This document shows, piece by piece, positions 45,016 through 53,486 of a DNA stretch of 64,000 nt (the stretch's first letter is position 1; the number at the start of each line of letters is the position of its first letter). The position numbers and the translations under genes were made by a program. Below the pieces are notes generated by a model that saw only the letters and a list, made by a program, of their open reading frames with translations, was not told the DNA's origin and did no database searches. Source of the DNA: DASPSM01 sp036008465 (GTDB lineage Bacteria > Planctomycetota > Planctomycetia > Planctomycetales > Planctomycetaceae); the NCBI GenBank assembly GCA_036008465.1, contig DASYNP010000197.1, positions 1-64,000 of the forward strand. The letters are read 5' to 3'.

Positions 45016-46470
45016 CTAATCTTCTTTCTTGATGATCGGCAGCAGCAGCTCGGCCTTGAGGTTGCTCGCGCCCCGCACGACGACAGGCGTGCCCGCCTCG
45101 ATCCCGCTCGCGATCTCGACCCGCTCGTCGGTCTGGAGGCCGGTGGTGACGTCGACCCGTTGAAAGGTTGCGGGTTCCTTGCGGACGAAGACGAATTTTG
45201 TTCCTTCGTGGCTGACAACAGCGTCGGCGGGGACCGAAAGGACCTTTTTGGGCGCGCCGAAGGGAAGCGAGACGCGAACAAACAGCCCCGGACGCAACAG
45301 CCCCTCCGCGTTGGCGATCTCGGCAACCAGCGGAACCGAGTTCGTCTCCGCGGCCACCTCCCGGCCCACATAACGAATCCGCGCCTCGATCCTGCGTCCG
45401 GCAAGCGCTGGGACTTCGACCGTCACCTCATGCCCCGGCGCGAGTCCCAGGGCTCGCCAGTCCTGCTCGCGAACGTCGGCGGCGACCCACAGGATGTGCG
45501 TATCGGCCAGGACGAAGATCGCGTCGGACGTTTTGACCCGCTCGGACTGCGCGAAATTCCGGGCCTCAATCGTGCCGGCAAAGGGCGCCCGAATCTCAAC
45601 TCGCGAGAGCACGTCGCCTTTGGTTTCCTCTTCGGAGACTGTGTCGGTCGAATAGCCCAACAGGGCTTTGCGCTGCTCTCGGGCAATATTCAGAGTCCTC
45701 AACCTATCTCCAACCTCGATTTCCGCGACGCGCAGTTCCCGTGCCGCGTCGAAAGTCGACTGCTCGCAGGCCGCCTGCAGAGTCGCTTCGGCGCTCTGGC
45801 GTTCGGCCTTACGCTCCATCAAGGTTGCCTCCGGGAGGACGCCCTGCCCCGCCTTGTCCGACTTCTTCCACAGCTCATCGGCCAGCAGGAACCGCGCGTA
45901 GGCCGACGTCAGCGTTGCCCGCCCGTGGCCAAGGTTTTTACCGCGAAACCGCTTTTCGATATCAGCGATCGGCACGCGGCTCTTGAGTCCGTCGATCAGC
46001 GCGGCGAGGTTTGCGGAAATCTCCCGTTGCCAATCGAGCTTTTTGACCGCCAGCTCCCAGTTCTCTTCGCCGTGATGGACGTCGGTCCTTGCCACCGCAA
46101 CCTCGGGACTGCTCACGACGCCCAGGACTTGATCCTTGGCGACGCGATCGCCCGGAGTCACGCGGACCTGAATCAAAATGCCATTGGCAGCCGCCCGAAT
46201 TTCGACGTGGTGCGCTTCGTCATAGCGAATGCGTCCGGGCACGACATGAAACATCTGCAGCGGATGCACGCCGGCCGGTTCGACTTTCAGCTCGAGCGAA
46301 GCCAGCTTTTGCTCGTCGAGCGTGACCATTCCGTTCTTCAGTTGATCCTCGTCGTCCTTCTTCTCGGAAGCTTCCGAGGTGTTGGGCGGTTGCCAAAAAT
46401 GCGGCACCGTCATGGCCGCCGTCAACAGCACCAGCACGGCGACGACCGCGATTGCAATCCTGACTTTCAT
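45016..46470 (-). CDS. HME-RND efflux periplasmic adaptor (CzcB/CusB-like)
   Basis: This 484-aa membrane-fusion protein has one N-terminal helix (IAVVAVLVLLTAAM), a barrel-sandwich/lipoyl region (GILIQVRVTPGDRVAKDQVLG), a long helical hairpin (about 150-270) and beta-barrel strands to the end. The family bridges the RND pump to an outer membrane channel. An acidic stretch DKKD/DDEDQ lies near residues 35-42. ATG 46470 is preferred over GTG 46473. It is followed by the pump gene with a 25-nt gap; a His-rich protein gene precedes it. No TolC-like channel gene is present in the window. Confidence 0.9.
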   Translation of the reverse strand: MKVRIAIAVVAVLVLLTAAMTVPHFWQPPNTSEASEKKDDEDQLKNGMVTLDEQKLASLELKVEPAGVHPLQMFHVVPGRIRYDEAHHVEIRAAANGILIQVRVTPGDRVAKDQVLGVVSSPEVAVARTDVHHGEENWELAVKKLDWQREISANLAALIDGLKSRVPIADIEKRFRGKNLGHGRATLTSAYARFLLADELWKKSDKAGQGVLPEATLMERKAERQSAEATLQAACEQSTFDAARELRVAEIEVGDRLRTLNIAREQRKALLGYSTDTVSEEETKGDVLSRVEIRAPFAGTIEARNFAQSERVKTSDAIFVLADTHILWVAADVREQDWRALGLAPGHEVTVEVPALAGRRIEARIRYVGREVAAETNSVPLVAEIANAEGLLRPGLFVRVSLPFGAPKKVLSVPADAVVSHEGTKFVFVRKEPATFQRVDVTTGLQTDERVEIASGIEAGTPVVVRGASNLKAELLLPIIKKED

Positions 46471-46645
46471 CACCGAGGGACCTCAGACTTGGGAGTTGCC
46501 GGGCGATCAGAAGTTGTTTTCGCTGCGGGGCCGGAAGCAGTCGAAAACCGAGAATGGCCTGGTGTCGCGGGGATCAAGCGAAAGCGCAGGCGGTTGAGCC
46601 ACCGGCGCGCAGCGCGGTTTCGCCGTCAGATCGGCGCAGGCGCTC

Positions 46646-47143
46646 TCAACACTGAGCGACGCAGAAGAGTGCGCGCAGTGTCACCCTGGGAAAATAGGTC
46701 TCCAGGAAATGGAGCCCGGCGACACCCAGAGGGTCCCAACGCGGGTAGCGCTCGCAAGCGGCCGCCAAGACCATTGGCGGCGGGGCACTGGCATGAACAT
46801 CGACATCCGCCTGGCTGACTGCGGCCGACTGGGCGACGTCGAACGGCATTTCCAGGGTCGATGCCCGCTCCTCGACAGGAGTGTTGTCATGCTGGCAGGG
46901 GCAATTGACGATGTGCCAGGGAAGCGTCCAATGGATGTGCCAGCCGTGGTCGTCGTCGCCCGATTGATGGAAATGCTCGACGTGCCAGGCGAGTGCGTCC
47001 TCAGAGTGGCCGTGATGGGCCAGCATCTCGTGCGTGTGGATCCAAGGGACCGGTCCCCGTCCAAAGACGACCGCCAACGCCGCGCAGATCAGCCAGGAGC
47101 GTCGGCGGTGTGCTTGGAGTTTTGCTCTGCGGCCTTGGGTCAC
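46646..47143 (-). CDS. His-rich secreted protein heading the metal efflux operon
   Basis: This 165-aa protein has an N-terminal hydrophobic signal or anchor (SWLICAALAVVFG). A His-rich region (about 35-85) contains HTHEMLAHHGHSED, WHVEHFHQSGDDDHGWHIHW and PCQHD; about fifteen His plus acidic residues in 50 positions suggest metal binding. Two Cys (CPC) and C-terminal Cys residues are present. I recognise no family. It lies 175 nt upstream of the adaptor gene on the same strand. Inference: a periplasmic metal-binding accessory factor, functionally analogous to CusF or similar chaperones. The start is GTG at 47143. Confidence 0.6.
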   Translation of the reverse strand: MTQGRRAKLQAHRRRSWLICAALAVVFGRGPVPWIHTHEMLAHHGHSEDALAWHVEHFHQSGDDDHGWHIHWTLPWHIVNCPCQHDNTPVEERASTLEMPFDVAQSAAVSQADVDVHASAPPPMVLAAACERYPRWDPLGVAGLHFLETYFPRVTLRALFCVAQC

Positions 47144-47203
47144 GGGAGCGCTCGTTGCAATGAGCGTCGATCGGAAGACAACGACTACCTACACCAAAAT
47201 TCT

Positions 47204-47212
47204 ATCATATCA
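47204..47212 (-). promoter_or_regulatory. Candidate extended -10 promoter of the metal efflux operon
   Basis: On the minus strand TGATATGAT reads as an extended -10 (TGn before TATGAT) 61 nt upstream of the GTG at 47143. The stretch is AT-rich in a GC-rich context. No good -35 is seen (TGCACG at 17-nt spacing), as is usual with extended -10 elements. Confidence 0.35.
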
Positions 47213-48403
47213 GCCCCGTCCGCGCTCGTGCACCCGTCGCATTGTCGAGAAAATTGCATCCAAATTCTCGGTCGATCGCGCAATCACGAGGGTGGTCCGG
47301 TGTGAGGAGGGGCGGCCGCCGACCTCTTGGGGCGACGTGCGAACCGCGCGAACCCCCGAACGGTCGCCCGACTCGAGCCGGGTTGGGTCCGCAGCCGTGA
47401 CCGAGCCAGGCCTCCGGCGAGTATGCAACCAATCGGCCCGCTCGTCCGGACCGAGCAGCCGTCTCAGGCCGAGCGCCACCCGGCCCATGGTGAGACGGGC
47501 ATTGATGTCCTGCAGCGGTCGCCAGCCGATCTCCCCTTCCGGCGTGCGATACTGCATCACGTCGATGCCGACCGGCCCGACGTAGCCCTGCTGTTGAACC
47601 CGTCGAACCGCACCTTCCACGACGTCCAGGACGCCCGAGGGCAGCAAGTGAGACGGGCGACCTTCAGCCGCCCCGAATAGGCGACTTCCTCGATACGTTC
47701 CCTGAGCATCGGTCAGCAGCCCGGTAATGCCTTCCAACAACGGAGGACCGGACTGCGGAACAGAAAACTGGCAGCCGCACTCTGTAACGCACTCGACCCA
47801 CGGCTCAAAAAAGAGAGGCTCGCCTCGCTGGAGTCGGTGCCGGGCCCACTGGATGTCCTGGGGGCGGGGGGGCGAACGCCGGACCAGAATCCGCTCGCGG
47901 GCAGACATGCCAAAATTCGCCTTGATGACCCACCCCTGTGGCAGCTTCGCACCCTCGGTCAGGGCAGCTTCGAGTTCCTGGAGTGTGCGGATCACTCGCG
48001 CTCCCGACAGACCGACATTCCATTCCGCTTCCAGCCCGCCGGAGAATTCGCGCGAGTTGACCTGCGCGACGGTCGCCAAATTCGGAGCGTCGCAAACGCA
48101 GCCGTGTCGGGCAGCCCAGTCTTCAACAGATTTGCACCAGCCCCACGGGATTAGCGCGGTGCCGCGACCAATGTCTTCGGCTCGACTGACAAACCGCGCA
48201 CCGGGCAGACCGATTGCTTCGAGGTGCTGTGAGTAGCCTGGATCGGGGGGCTCCGGGGCCCAAACGCAATCCTCCGGCTGGGCCAACGGTACAAGACAAT
48301 AAGCCATTTCGGCATTGAGCCGGCGAATTTGCGCAGACAGTACGCGCGGCGCCGCCGGCCCGAGATGATGTTCGAACTCGTAATTCCCCAAAAATAGGTT
48401 CAT
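47210..48403 (-). CDS. ATP-grasp-type ligase-like protein
   Basis: This 397-aa protein has ATP-grasp features: an N-terminal alpha/beta region with QPEDCVWAPEPPDPGYSQHL, a central Lys-containing loop GWVIKANFGMSARERI, an EPWVE segment, and the C-terminal Mg/ATP-binding GIDVMQYRTPEGEIGWRPLQDINARLTMG region, where the Asp/Asn pair matches the E-x-N site of ATP-grasp enzymes. Members join a carboxylate to an amine or thiol using ATP. Substrate is unknown. The start at 48403 (MNLFLGNYEFEHHLGP) is preferred over an upstream extension. It stands alone between divergent and same-strand genes. Confidence 0.72.
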   Translation of the reverse strand: MNLFLGNYEFEHHLGPAAPRVLSAQIRRLNAEMAYCLVPLAQPEDCVWAPEPPDPGYSQHLEAIGLPGARFVSRAEDIGRGTALIPWGWCKSVEDWAARHGCVCDAPNLATVAQVNSREFSGGLEAEWNVGLSGARVIRTLQELEAALTEGAKLPQGWVIKANFGMSARERILVRRSPPRPQDIQWARHRLQRGEPLFFEPWVECVTECGCQFSVPQSGPPLLEGITGLLTDAQGTYRGSRLFGAAEGRPSHLLPSGVLDVVEGAVRRVQQQGYVGPVGIDVMQYRTPEGEIGWRPLQDINARLTMGRVALGLRRLLGPDERADWLHTRRRPGSVTAADPTRLESGDRSGVRAVRTSPQEVGGRPSSHRTTLVIARSTENLDAIFSTMRRVHERGRG

Positions 48404-48795
48404 GTCTCTTACGCGTTGACGCCGCCGCTGCGCGCTCGCGTCGCTGTCGTGATCGCGCGCGAACTTTGCCGGACCGCCGTGCCGTGGTCGGCTCCGCACG
48501 ACGTTGCCGCGCGACAGGCGATGCAAACGGAACGGCCGTCAAGGTCTTCGGAACGCGATCGCGCCTCAGATCCCGAAACAGCGTTACGTCCGCTGCTGGA
48601 GGTTCTCGCGGAGCCTGCGCACCGACCTAAACCGTGGATGCCAGCCACACACCGTGTCGATTCTGACATGCGTATGCATTCCATCACAAGAAGTGGCGAT
48701 AGGGGCGGCTCCCGAGTTGAGGTTTGAATCGCCTCTCGGGAGCCTTCACGGTTCGAAGCAGGTCGGACAAAAACGGGCTGACAGTGGTCTCGAGC
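48404..48795. other. Intergenic region upstream of phosphodiesterase lipoprotein gene
   Basis: These 392 nt separate the divergent ATP-grasp gene and the phosphodiesterase gene. Small open frames here are compositionally unlike genes. The notable structure is a 10-bp hairpin (48707-48716 with 48735-48744), listed separately. Promoters for both sides are expected here. Confidence 0.55.
48707..48744 (+). other. Hairpin in the leader of the phosphodiesterase gene
   Basis: GGCTCCCGAG (48707-48716) and CTCGGGAGCC (48735-48744) form a perfect 10-bp stem with an 18-nt loop, ending 51 nt before the chosen ATG. An in-frame TTG (48724) lies in the loop. It could be a transcript stability or attenuation element; no U-run follows. 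Confidence 0.55.
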
Positions 48796-51700
48796 ATGCC
48801 ATCCACCCTTTCCCGTTCCGCAAGAATCGACGCGAGTCGGGGTCCGCGGCGTGCGTGGGTTGCGGGGCTGTGCGCCGCCGTTGCTGTCCTAGGCGGTTGC
48901 GCAGCCGACCGGTTGGGGGGGCAGTGGTCGGTCTCTGATTCGCCGATCTCTCCGGCGGCCGAATCGCAAGCCCCTCAAATCCAGATTCCGCGTCCCACAC
49001 TCCCCGATGTTCAAGCGGCAAAATTCGAGCCGAGTCCCTTTGAGCTTCGGCCGGCTTCTTCGGAACCTGTCACCGCCGACATATTGATCCCGGGCAATCA
49101 GGCTTGGGGCGACACGGGGATCGACGTCGCCGCACAAGACCCGCTTACGATTCATGCCGACGGAACAATCGCGGTCGGCCGTTCGGCCAAGGGTAGATAT
49201 GACGAGCCGACCAAGGTCGGCCCCGAAGGCACGTTCTTGTACAGCGACGCTGTTTCAAAGCGCGATTTTCCGCTGGCCTGCGCCGGCGCCGGACCGGCTC
49301 CCTGCTTCTGCTTGATCGGCCGGATCGGCGATTTGCAGCCGTTTTTCCTCGGCCGTGGTCGGAGCTGGAAGCCGAACACGACCGGCCGCCTGTACCTGGG
49401 AATCAACGATTTCGACGTGTCGGACAATAAGGGTGCCTTTGTTGTCCACATCGAGAAAACGCCGGCCGTCCAGCCGATCTCGTACGAGGATTTGGTCCCG
49501 ATCGACGTGACCCCCGGAGCACCGGTCGGCGGCTGCCAGGTGGTCGTGTTCTACATCGATGGCCTGCGGCCCGACGTCGTGAAAGAAATGGCCGCGATGG
49601 GGCATCTGCCCAACATCAACCGGCTGTTCATCGAAAATGGCGCGTGGATGAGCAACGCCTTCACCGGCTTTCCCTCCGACACGATTACCTCAAATGGCAC
49701 AATGTGGACCGGGTGCTTCTCCGACCGGCACGGGTTAAAGGGCCAGGTCTCGTTCAGCCGTCGCACGCTCGAATCGAAGTCGTACCTGGATTTGATGGGT
49801 CCGTCGCGCAGCGCCCGCCAACTGGCCCCTGAAGGCCTCGATCGGATTTTGAACGAAGCCGGTCGCGAGGGCGTGCAGACAATCGACGGCAACGAGGCCG
49901 CTCGACGCTGGGAGGCGCGCCGGACCAGCGGCGTTCCGCCGATCTACGAGCACTTGCGGCAAAACGGCAGCGATTGGTCGACCGGCGCCTTGCCGATTAT
50001 GACCGACTTTCCGCCGGTCCCGTGGTCGCGCAGCCTGACGAAATACGTTCCCTATCTGCGGTACGATCAATCGTGGCGTTACATCGATCAGGCCAACACA
50101 GACTACGCGCGAAACTTCCTCTTCGAGCGCAAGTCGCCGGTGACCATCATCTGGCTGCCGGAAACCGACTCGGTCAGTCATCACGATTTCAGCCGCGGCC
50201 AGTTCGGCACGACGCGCCGCATTATCGCCCGCGCTGACGTGCTGATCGGACAGATGGTGGAGGAAATCCAGGGGCGGGGGCAGCTCGACAGCACGTATTT
50301 CATTCTGTGCAGCGATCACGGCCATCACGGCGGCCGCACGATGCACTTGGCGCATTTCGACATCGTGAACGAATTCTTCTACAAACCACGCGTCGTGAGC
50401 GCCGAGGGCGCCTGGGTTGGGGGTGGACTGGGCCTTTCGGTCCGGCAGCACCGCTACTGGAATCGACATCCGGAAGACAAGTCGACGAACTTCGTCTGGA
50501 TCGATGCCGACTCCGACGGGGCGGGACGAATCTTTCTGCCGAATCACTTCTACAAGTCGGGGCAGTGGTACGGAAAACCTCGACCGGGCGATCTCTTGGC
50601 CTATCGCATTGCCGATAGCATCGCGCCTGTGAACTTAATCGGCTCGCTGACCGCCGCTCAAGCCGTGCACTCCGACGGCACGACGCAGCACCCCATCGAC
50701 CTGGTGCTGGCGAAACTGACCGACGACTCGATTCTGATTGCCACGCAGGACCGGGGAAACGCGGTCATCCATCGCAAGCTCAACGAAAAAGGGAAGTGGG
50801 TCTACAAATACATGGTGGTCGACCATCTGCAGGCCACAACCGACGGCGGGATCGCCTACGAGGAAAACCTCTCCGCCGAGACCGATCCGCTGGGGCTGAT
50901 CGGCCATATCAATCCCCGCATTTTGGCCTATTACCATGACGAGGCTCGCTGGCTGCGGTTGACCGCGCTGGGCAAATATCCCGACTGCGTCGTGGCACTC
51001 TCACGGCACATGCTTTGGTCGGAAAATCTCGACGAACAGGAGCGGGAACACGCTCCCGACCTAGTTGTGACGGCCCGGCCCGGCTGGTGCTTCGGCACCG
51101 AGGCGACGCCCGGGACCACGCATGGGTATCCTTTCTCCGACTCGATGCGGCCTTGTCTGTTTATTTCGGGCCCGAATGTCCGCCGTGGCGCCAAGATCGA
51201 AGAGCCTTGCCGACTGGTCGACCTCACGCCGACGATGCTCGACATGCTCGGCTTTAGCCTCGAGACCGGCGACTTCGACGGCCGCACGCTGCGGAACATT
51301 TATCAACCGCCAACGAGGGCGGCGGACGGAAACACTGAGCGTCCGACCAAGACCGTGGCGCACAGCGACGAGGATCCCGACGCTCCCGAGCATCATCCGA
51401 TCTATTGGGACGACTTGGACCTCAAGGCCTGGCAAAAGCTCTCGTACAACGGCCTGCCGCAGTACGAACACATGCCACTCACCGTGCACCATCCGAACTC
51501 GCCGTTTGATCTCCACAACATCGGGTACGACCTGTTTGCAATCAGCGACTTCAATGCGCTGCGAATTGTGGACGATGCCGTTTCTCCACTCACGAACGGC
51601 CGGCCCGTCGCTACGAAGTCCGTGGAATGGGGCGAGGCCCGCTTGCGCCGCTCGGGAATCCCCGCATTACGCGATACGGAAGAGGCGCTCGATGTCTCGA

Positions 51701-52149
51701 CGACGACGATCGGCGATTACAGTCCGACATCTGTGGGCAACATCAAAAGAATGGATGGGGTCATTCAGTGGATCCAGAACCGCGCAACTGCGATCGATTC
51801 AGTAATCGCGCGCCCCTTCGGCCTTGAGAACACGCCCGGAACGGTGGTAGTCAATAAGGCGGTCGACGGGACGCGGTGGTGGTTGTGGGAAACCTACCGC
51901 TTCGCCTCGCGTCTGGGCGGCGAACTCGTGGACGAGAAACTGCTGAACAGTCTCGAAGACGGTGTGGACAAGAATCTCAATCGCTTCCGATTGCAGCCGG
52001 CGGAAGTTGTTGTGCCTGGCGGATCACAACCCAATGCTACCCCGCCCGCTCCGGCCCAGGAAGGGCGACCTACGACCATTCCGCCGCCGGCGCCACCGGC
52101 CGCGCCACCAACAGTCCCTGCGACTCACGCCGGTCTGAGCGGAGAGTGA
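48796..52149 (+). CDS. LecA-like domain / type I phosphodiesterase lipoprotein
   Basis: This 1117-aa protein has a lipobox (VLGGC, Cys35). A Pro/Ala-rich linker precedes a LecA (PA-IL)-like carbohydrate-binding domain (about 90-230: WGDTGIDVAAQDPLTIHADGT, FFLGRG, GRLYLGINDFD). An alkaline-phosphatase-superfamily domain of the type I phosphodiesterase/nucleotide pyrophosphatase group follows, with ligands in VVFYIDGLRPD, the Thr region SDTITSNGTMWTG, TDSVSHHDF, CSDHGHHGG and a late His in PGTTHGYPFSD. The C-terminal 200 residues are less conserved and end in a Pro/Ala tail. It likely hydrolyses phosphodiesters of surface glycans or lipids at the envelope. An earlier TTG (48724) is possible. 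Confidence 0.82.
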   Translation: MPSTLSRSARIDASRGPRRAWVAGLCAAVAVLGGCAADRLGGQWSVSDSPISPAAESQAPQIQIPRPTLPDVQAAKFEPSPFELRPASSEPVTADILIPGNQAWGDTGIDVAAQDPLTIHADGTIAVGRSAKGRYDEPTKVGPEGTFLYSDAVSKRDFPLACAGAGPAPCFCLIGRIGDLQPFFLGRGRSWKPNTTGRLYLGINDFDVSDNKGAFVVHIEKTPAVQPISYEDLVPIDVTPGAPVGGCQVVVFYIDGLRPDVVKEMAAMGHLPNINRLFIENGAWMSNAFTGFPSDTITSNGTMWTGCFSDRHGLKGQVSFSRRTLESKSYLDLMGPSRSARQLAPEGLDRILNEAGREGVQTIDGNEAARRWEARRTSGVPPIYEHLRQNGSDWSTGALPIMTDFPPVPWSRSLTKYVPYLRYDQSWRYIDQANTDYARNFLFERKSPVTIIWLPETDSVSHHDFSRGQFGTTRRIIARADVLIGQMVEEIQGRGQLDSTYFILCSDHGHHGGRTMHLAHFDIVNEFFYKPRVVSAEGAWVGGGLGLSVRQHRYWNRHPEDKSTNFVWIDADSDGAGRIFLPNHFYKSGQWYGKPRPGDLLAYRIADSIAPVNLIGSLTAAQAVHSDGTTQHPIDLVLAKLTDDSILIATQDRGNAVIHRKLNEKGKWVYKYMVVDHLQATTDGGIAYEENLSAETDPLGLIGHINPRILAYYHDEARWLRLTALGKYPDCVVALSRHMLWSENLDEQEREHAPDLVVTARPGWCFGTEATPGTTHGYPFSDSMRPCLFISGPNVRRGAKIEEPCRLVDLTPTMLDMLGFSLETGDFDGRTLRNIYQPPTRAADGNTERPTKTVAHSDEDPDAPEHHPIYWDDLDLKAWQKLSYNGLPQYEHMPLTVHHPNSPFDLHNIGYDLFAISDFNALRIVDDAVSPLTNGRPVATKSVEWGEARLRRSGIPALRDTEEALDVSTTTIGDYSPTSVGNIKRMDGVIQWIQNRATAIDSVIARPFGLENTPGTVVVNKAVDGTRWWLWETYRFASRLGGELVDEKLLNSLEDGVDKNLNRFRLQPAEVVVPGGSQPNATPPAPAQEGRPTTIPPPAPPAAPPTVPATHAGLSGE

Positions 52150-52180
52150 CGTTCGGCCGATCGTTGGCGGCCAGCAGCGT

Positions 52181-52323
52181 GTAGGGTGGGACCAGACCGC
52201 CAAAGGCGGGCGCCGGCCCACCATTCTCCTCGAGCAACCCGCGGCGAGACCGACTTTTCTTCGAAGAGAAGATGGCGGGCCAGCGCCCGCAGGCGCGGTC
52301 TCCGTCTCATAGTTTCACCCTAC
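52181..52323. repeat. Inverted-repeat element between convergent genes
   Basis: The 143-nt unit begins with GTAGGGTG (52181-52188) and ends with its reverse complement CACCCTAC (52316-52323). Internally, a 20-25-nt segment rich in GCGGGC/GGCCCACC pairs with a similar segment near 52267-52291, so most of the unit can fold. It lies between the stop of the phosphodiesterase (52149) and the stop of mutY (52320) and overlaps mutY's stop by 4 nt. Likely a dispersed palindromic element that also ends both transcripts. Confidence 0.75.
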
Positions 52324-53393
52324 GGCGCGTGCGGGTCTTTCCCACAGAGGCGGTCGGCGAATTTCCGCGCGGGCATCGAAAACGCGAAGTGCGGAAATTC
52401 CTCGGGGCGCGCCCAGCGGTATTCGGCCGGACCGTTCGGAGTGCCGCTCAGATGGCGGGCCGTCGCGCAGTGCAGCCGGATGCGAAAACGCGTGACCGCG
52501 TGACGCAGCTCGAATCCGCCGTGTTCCGCTTCCACGGCCAGTCCGCACAGCGCGGCGACGGCCCGCTCCAAGACCGCCTCCGAAACCGATCCTTTCGGAC
52601 TTAGCGGCACGCGCAAAAATTCCCAGAGCCCGGCCCAGCGCTCGCCGTGAGGGCTTTTCCGCAACAAATAGCGCCGACCGCGCCGCACGGCAATCATCGC
52701 CTGGGCGACCGATGTTGGTTCGGGCCGCCGCTTGGGCGGCGGGATATCAGCTTGCAAACCGCCGCGAAATGCCCGGCAACACGACGTCAGGGGGCACTCT
52801 TCACACCGGGGCGTAGTCGGCAGGCACACCGTGGCACCGAGATCCATCAACGCTTCATTGAACGCGCCGGGTGTGCGTGCAGGCACGGCCCGCTCAGCAA
52901 AGGCCCAAATGGCGTTTCTCGCGGCAGTCGAGTCGGCTGGCTCGCGGAGCGCCATGAGTCTCGCGTAAACCCGCTGCGTGTTCGCTTCGACGATCGGAGC
53001 TGGCCGATCGTACGCAAACGACGCGATCGCCCCCGCGGTGTAGCGGCCGATTCCGGGCAGCCTTCTCAACGTCGCGACGTCGCTCGGAATCATTCCTGCG
53101 TGCTCGGCGACGACTTTCCGCGCGGCGGCGTGCAGGTTCCGCGCCCGGCTGTAGTATCCCAAACCTTCCCAGAGACGTAGGACTTCGTGTTCGTCCGCGG
53201 ATGCCAACTCGACGAGCGTGGGAAACCGTAAGAGAAACCGCTCAAAGTACGGAATGACGGCCGCCACTGTCGTCTGCTGCAGCATGAACTCGCTGATCCA
53301 GACCCGATACGCGTCGCGAGATCGACGCCAGGGCAGCTCATGACGACCGTGCTTTGCCGCCCAGCTGAGCAACTGGCGGCGCAGCCTCGTCAA
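52320..53393 (-). CDS. mutY: A/G-specific adenine glycosylase MutY
   Basis: This 357-aa protein excises adenine mispaired with 8-oxoguanine. The HhH-GPD domain is clear: catalytic Glu35 in ISEFMLQQT, GYYSRARNLHAAA, hairpin LPGIGRYTAGAI, and Fe-S Cys190-x6-Cys197-x2-Cys200-x5-Cys206. A C-terminal NUDIX-like domain (about 235-350: VAQAMIAVRRGRRYLLRKS, WAGLWEFLRVP) reads the oxidised base. The residue usually Asp in the VDGN motif is Glu136 (IVEANTQRV). The start is TTG at 53393. The gene overlaps the inverted-repeat element at its 3' end. Confidence 0.93.
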   Translation of the reverse strand: MTRLRRQLLSWAAKHGRHELPWRRSRDAYRVWISEFMLQQTTVAAVIPYFERFLLRFPTLVELASADEHEVLRLWEGLGYYSRARNLHAAARKVVAEHAGMIPSDVATLRRLPGIGRYTAGAIASFAYDRPAPIVEANTQRVYARLMALREPADSTAARNAIWAFAERAVPARTPGAFNEALMDLGATVCLPTTPRCEECPLTSCCRAFRGGLQADIPPPKRRPEPTSVAQAMIAVRRGRRYLLRKSPHGERWAGLWEFLRVPLSPKGSVSEAVLERAVAALCGLAVEAEHGGFELRHAVTRFRIRLHCATARHLSGTPNGPAEYRWARPEEFPHFAFSMPARKFADRLCGKDPHAP

Positions 53394-53456
53394 CCATCGC
53401 CCGTCGATCGTGTTCGGTCTCGTGCTTGCCCTAATCGGTTCACCCGCCCTGGCGAG

Positions 53457-53476
53457 CCGCCAGCGTCAGCTGGCGG
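53457..53476. repeat. Hairpin downstream of apgM
   Basis: CCGCCAGC (53457-53464) pairs with GCTGGCGG (53469-53476) around a GTCA loop, 8 bp perfect. It lies 10 nt past the apgM stop, between apgM and mutY on the minus strand. It could terminate apgM and its palindromic spelling suggests a repeated unit. Confidence 0.6.
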
Positions 53477-53486
53477 GTGCTTCGCG

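Noticed and set aside
43449..45032. 527-residue plus-strand frame opposite the metal efflux pump
   Set aside because: Antisense shadow of the RND pump, rich in Arg/Gln/His/Asp with no domain.
45160..46818. 552-residue plus-strand frame opposite the adaptor gene
   Set aside because: Antisense to a well-supported adaptor; low-complexity composition and no family features.
48416..48727. 103-residue plus-strand open frame in the gap before the phosphodiesterase gene
   Set aside because: Arg/Ala/Pro-rich, no ribosome-binding site, no recognisable family.
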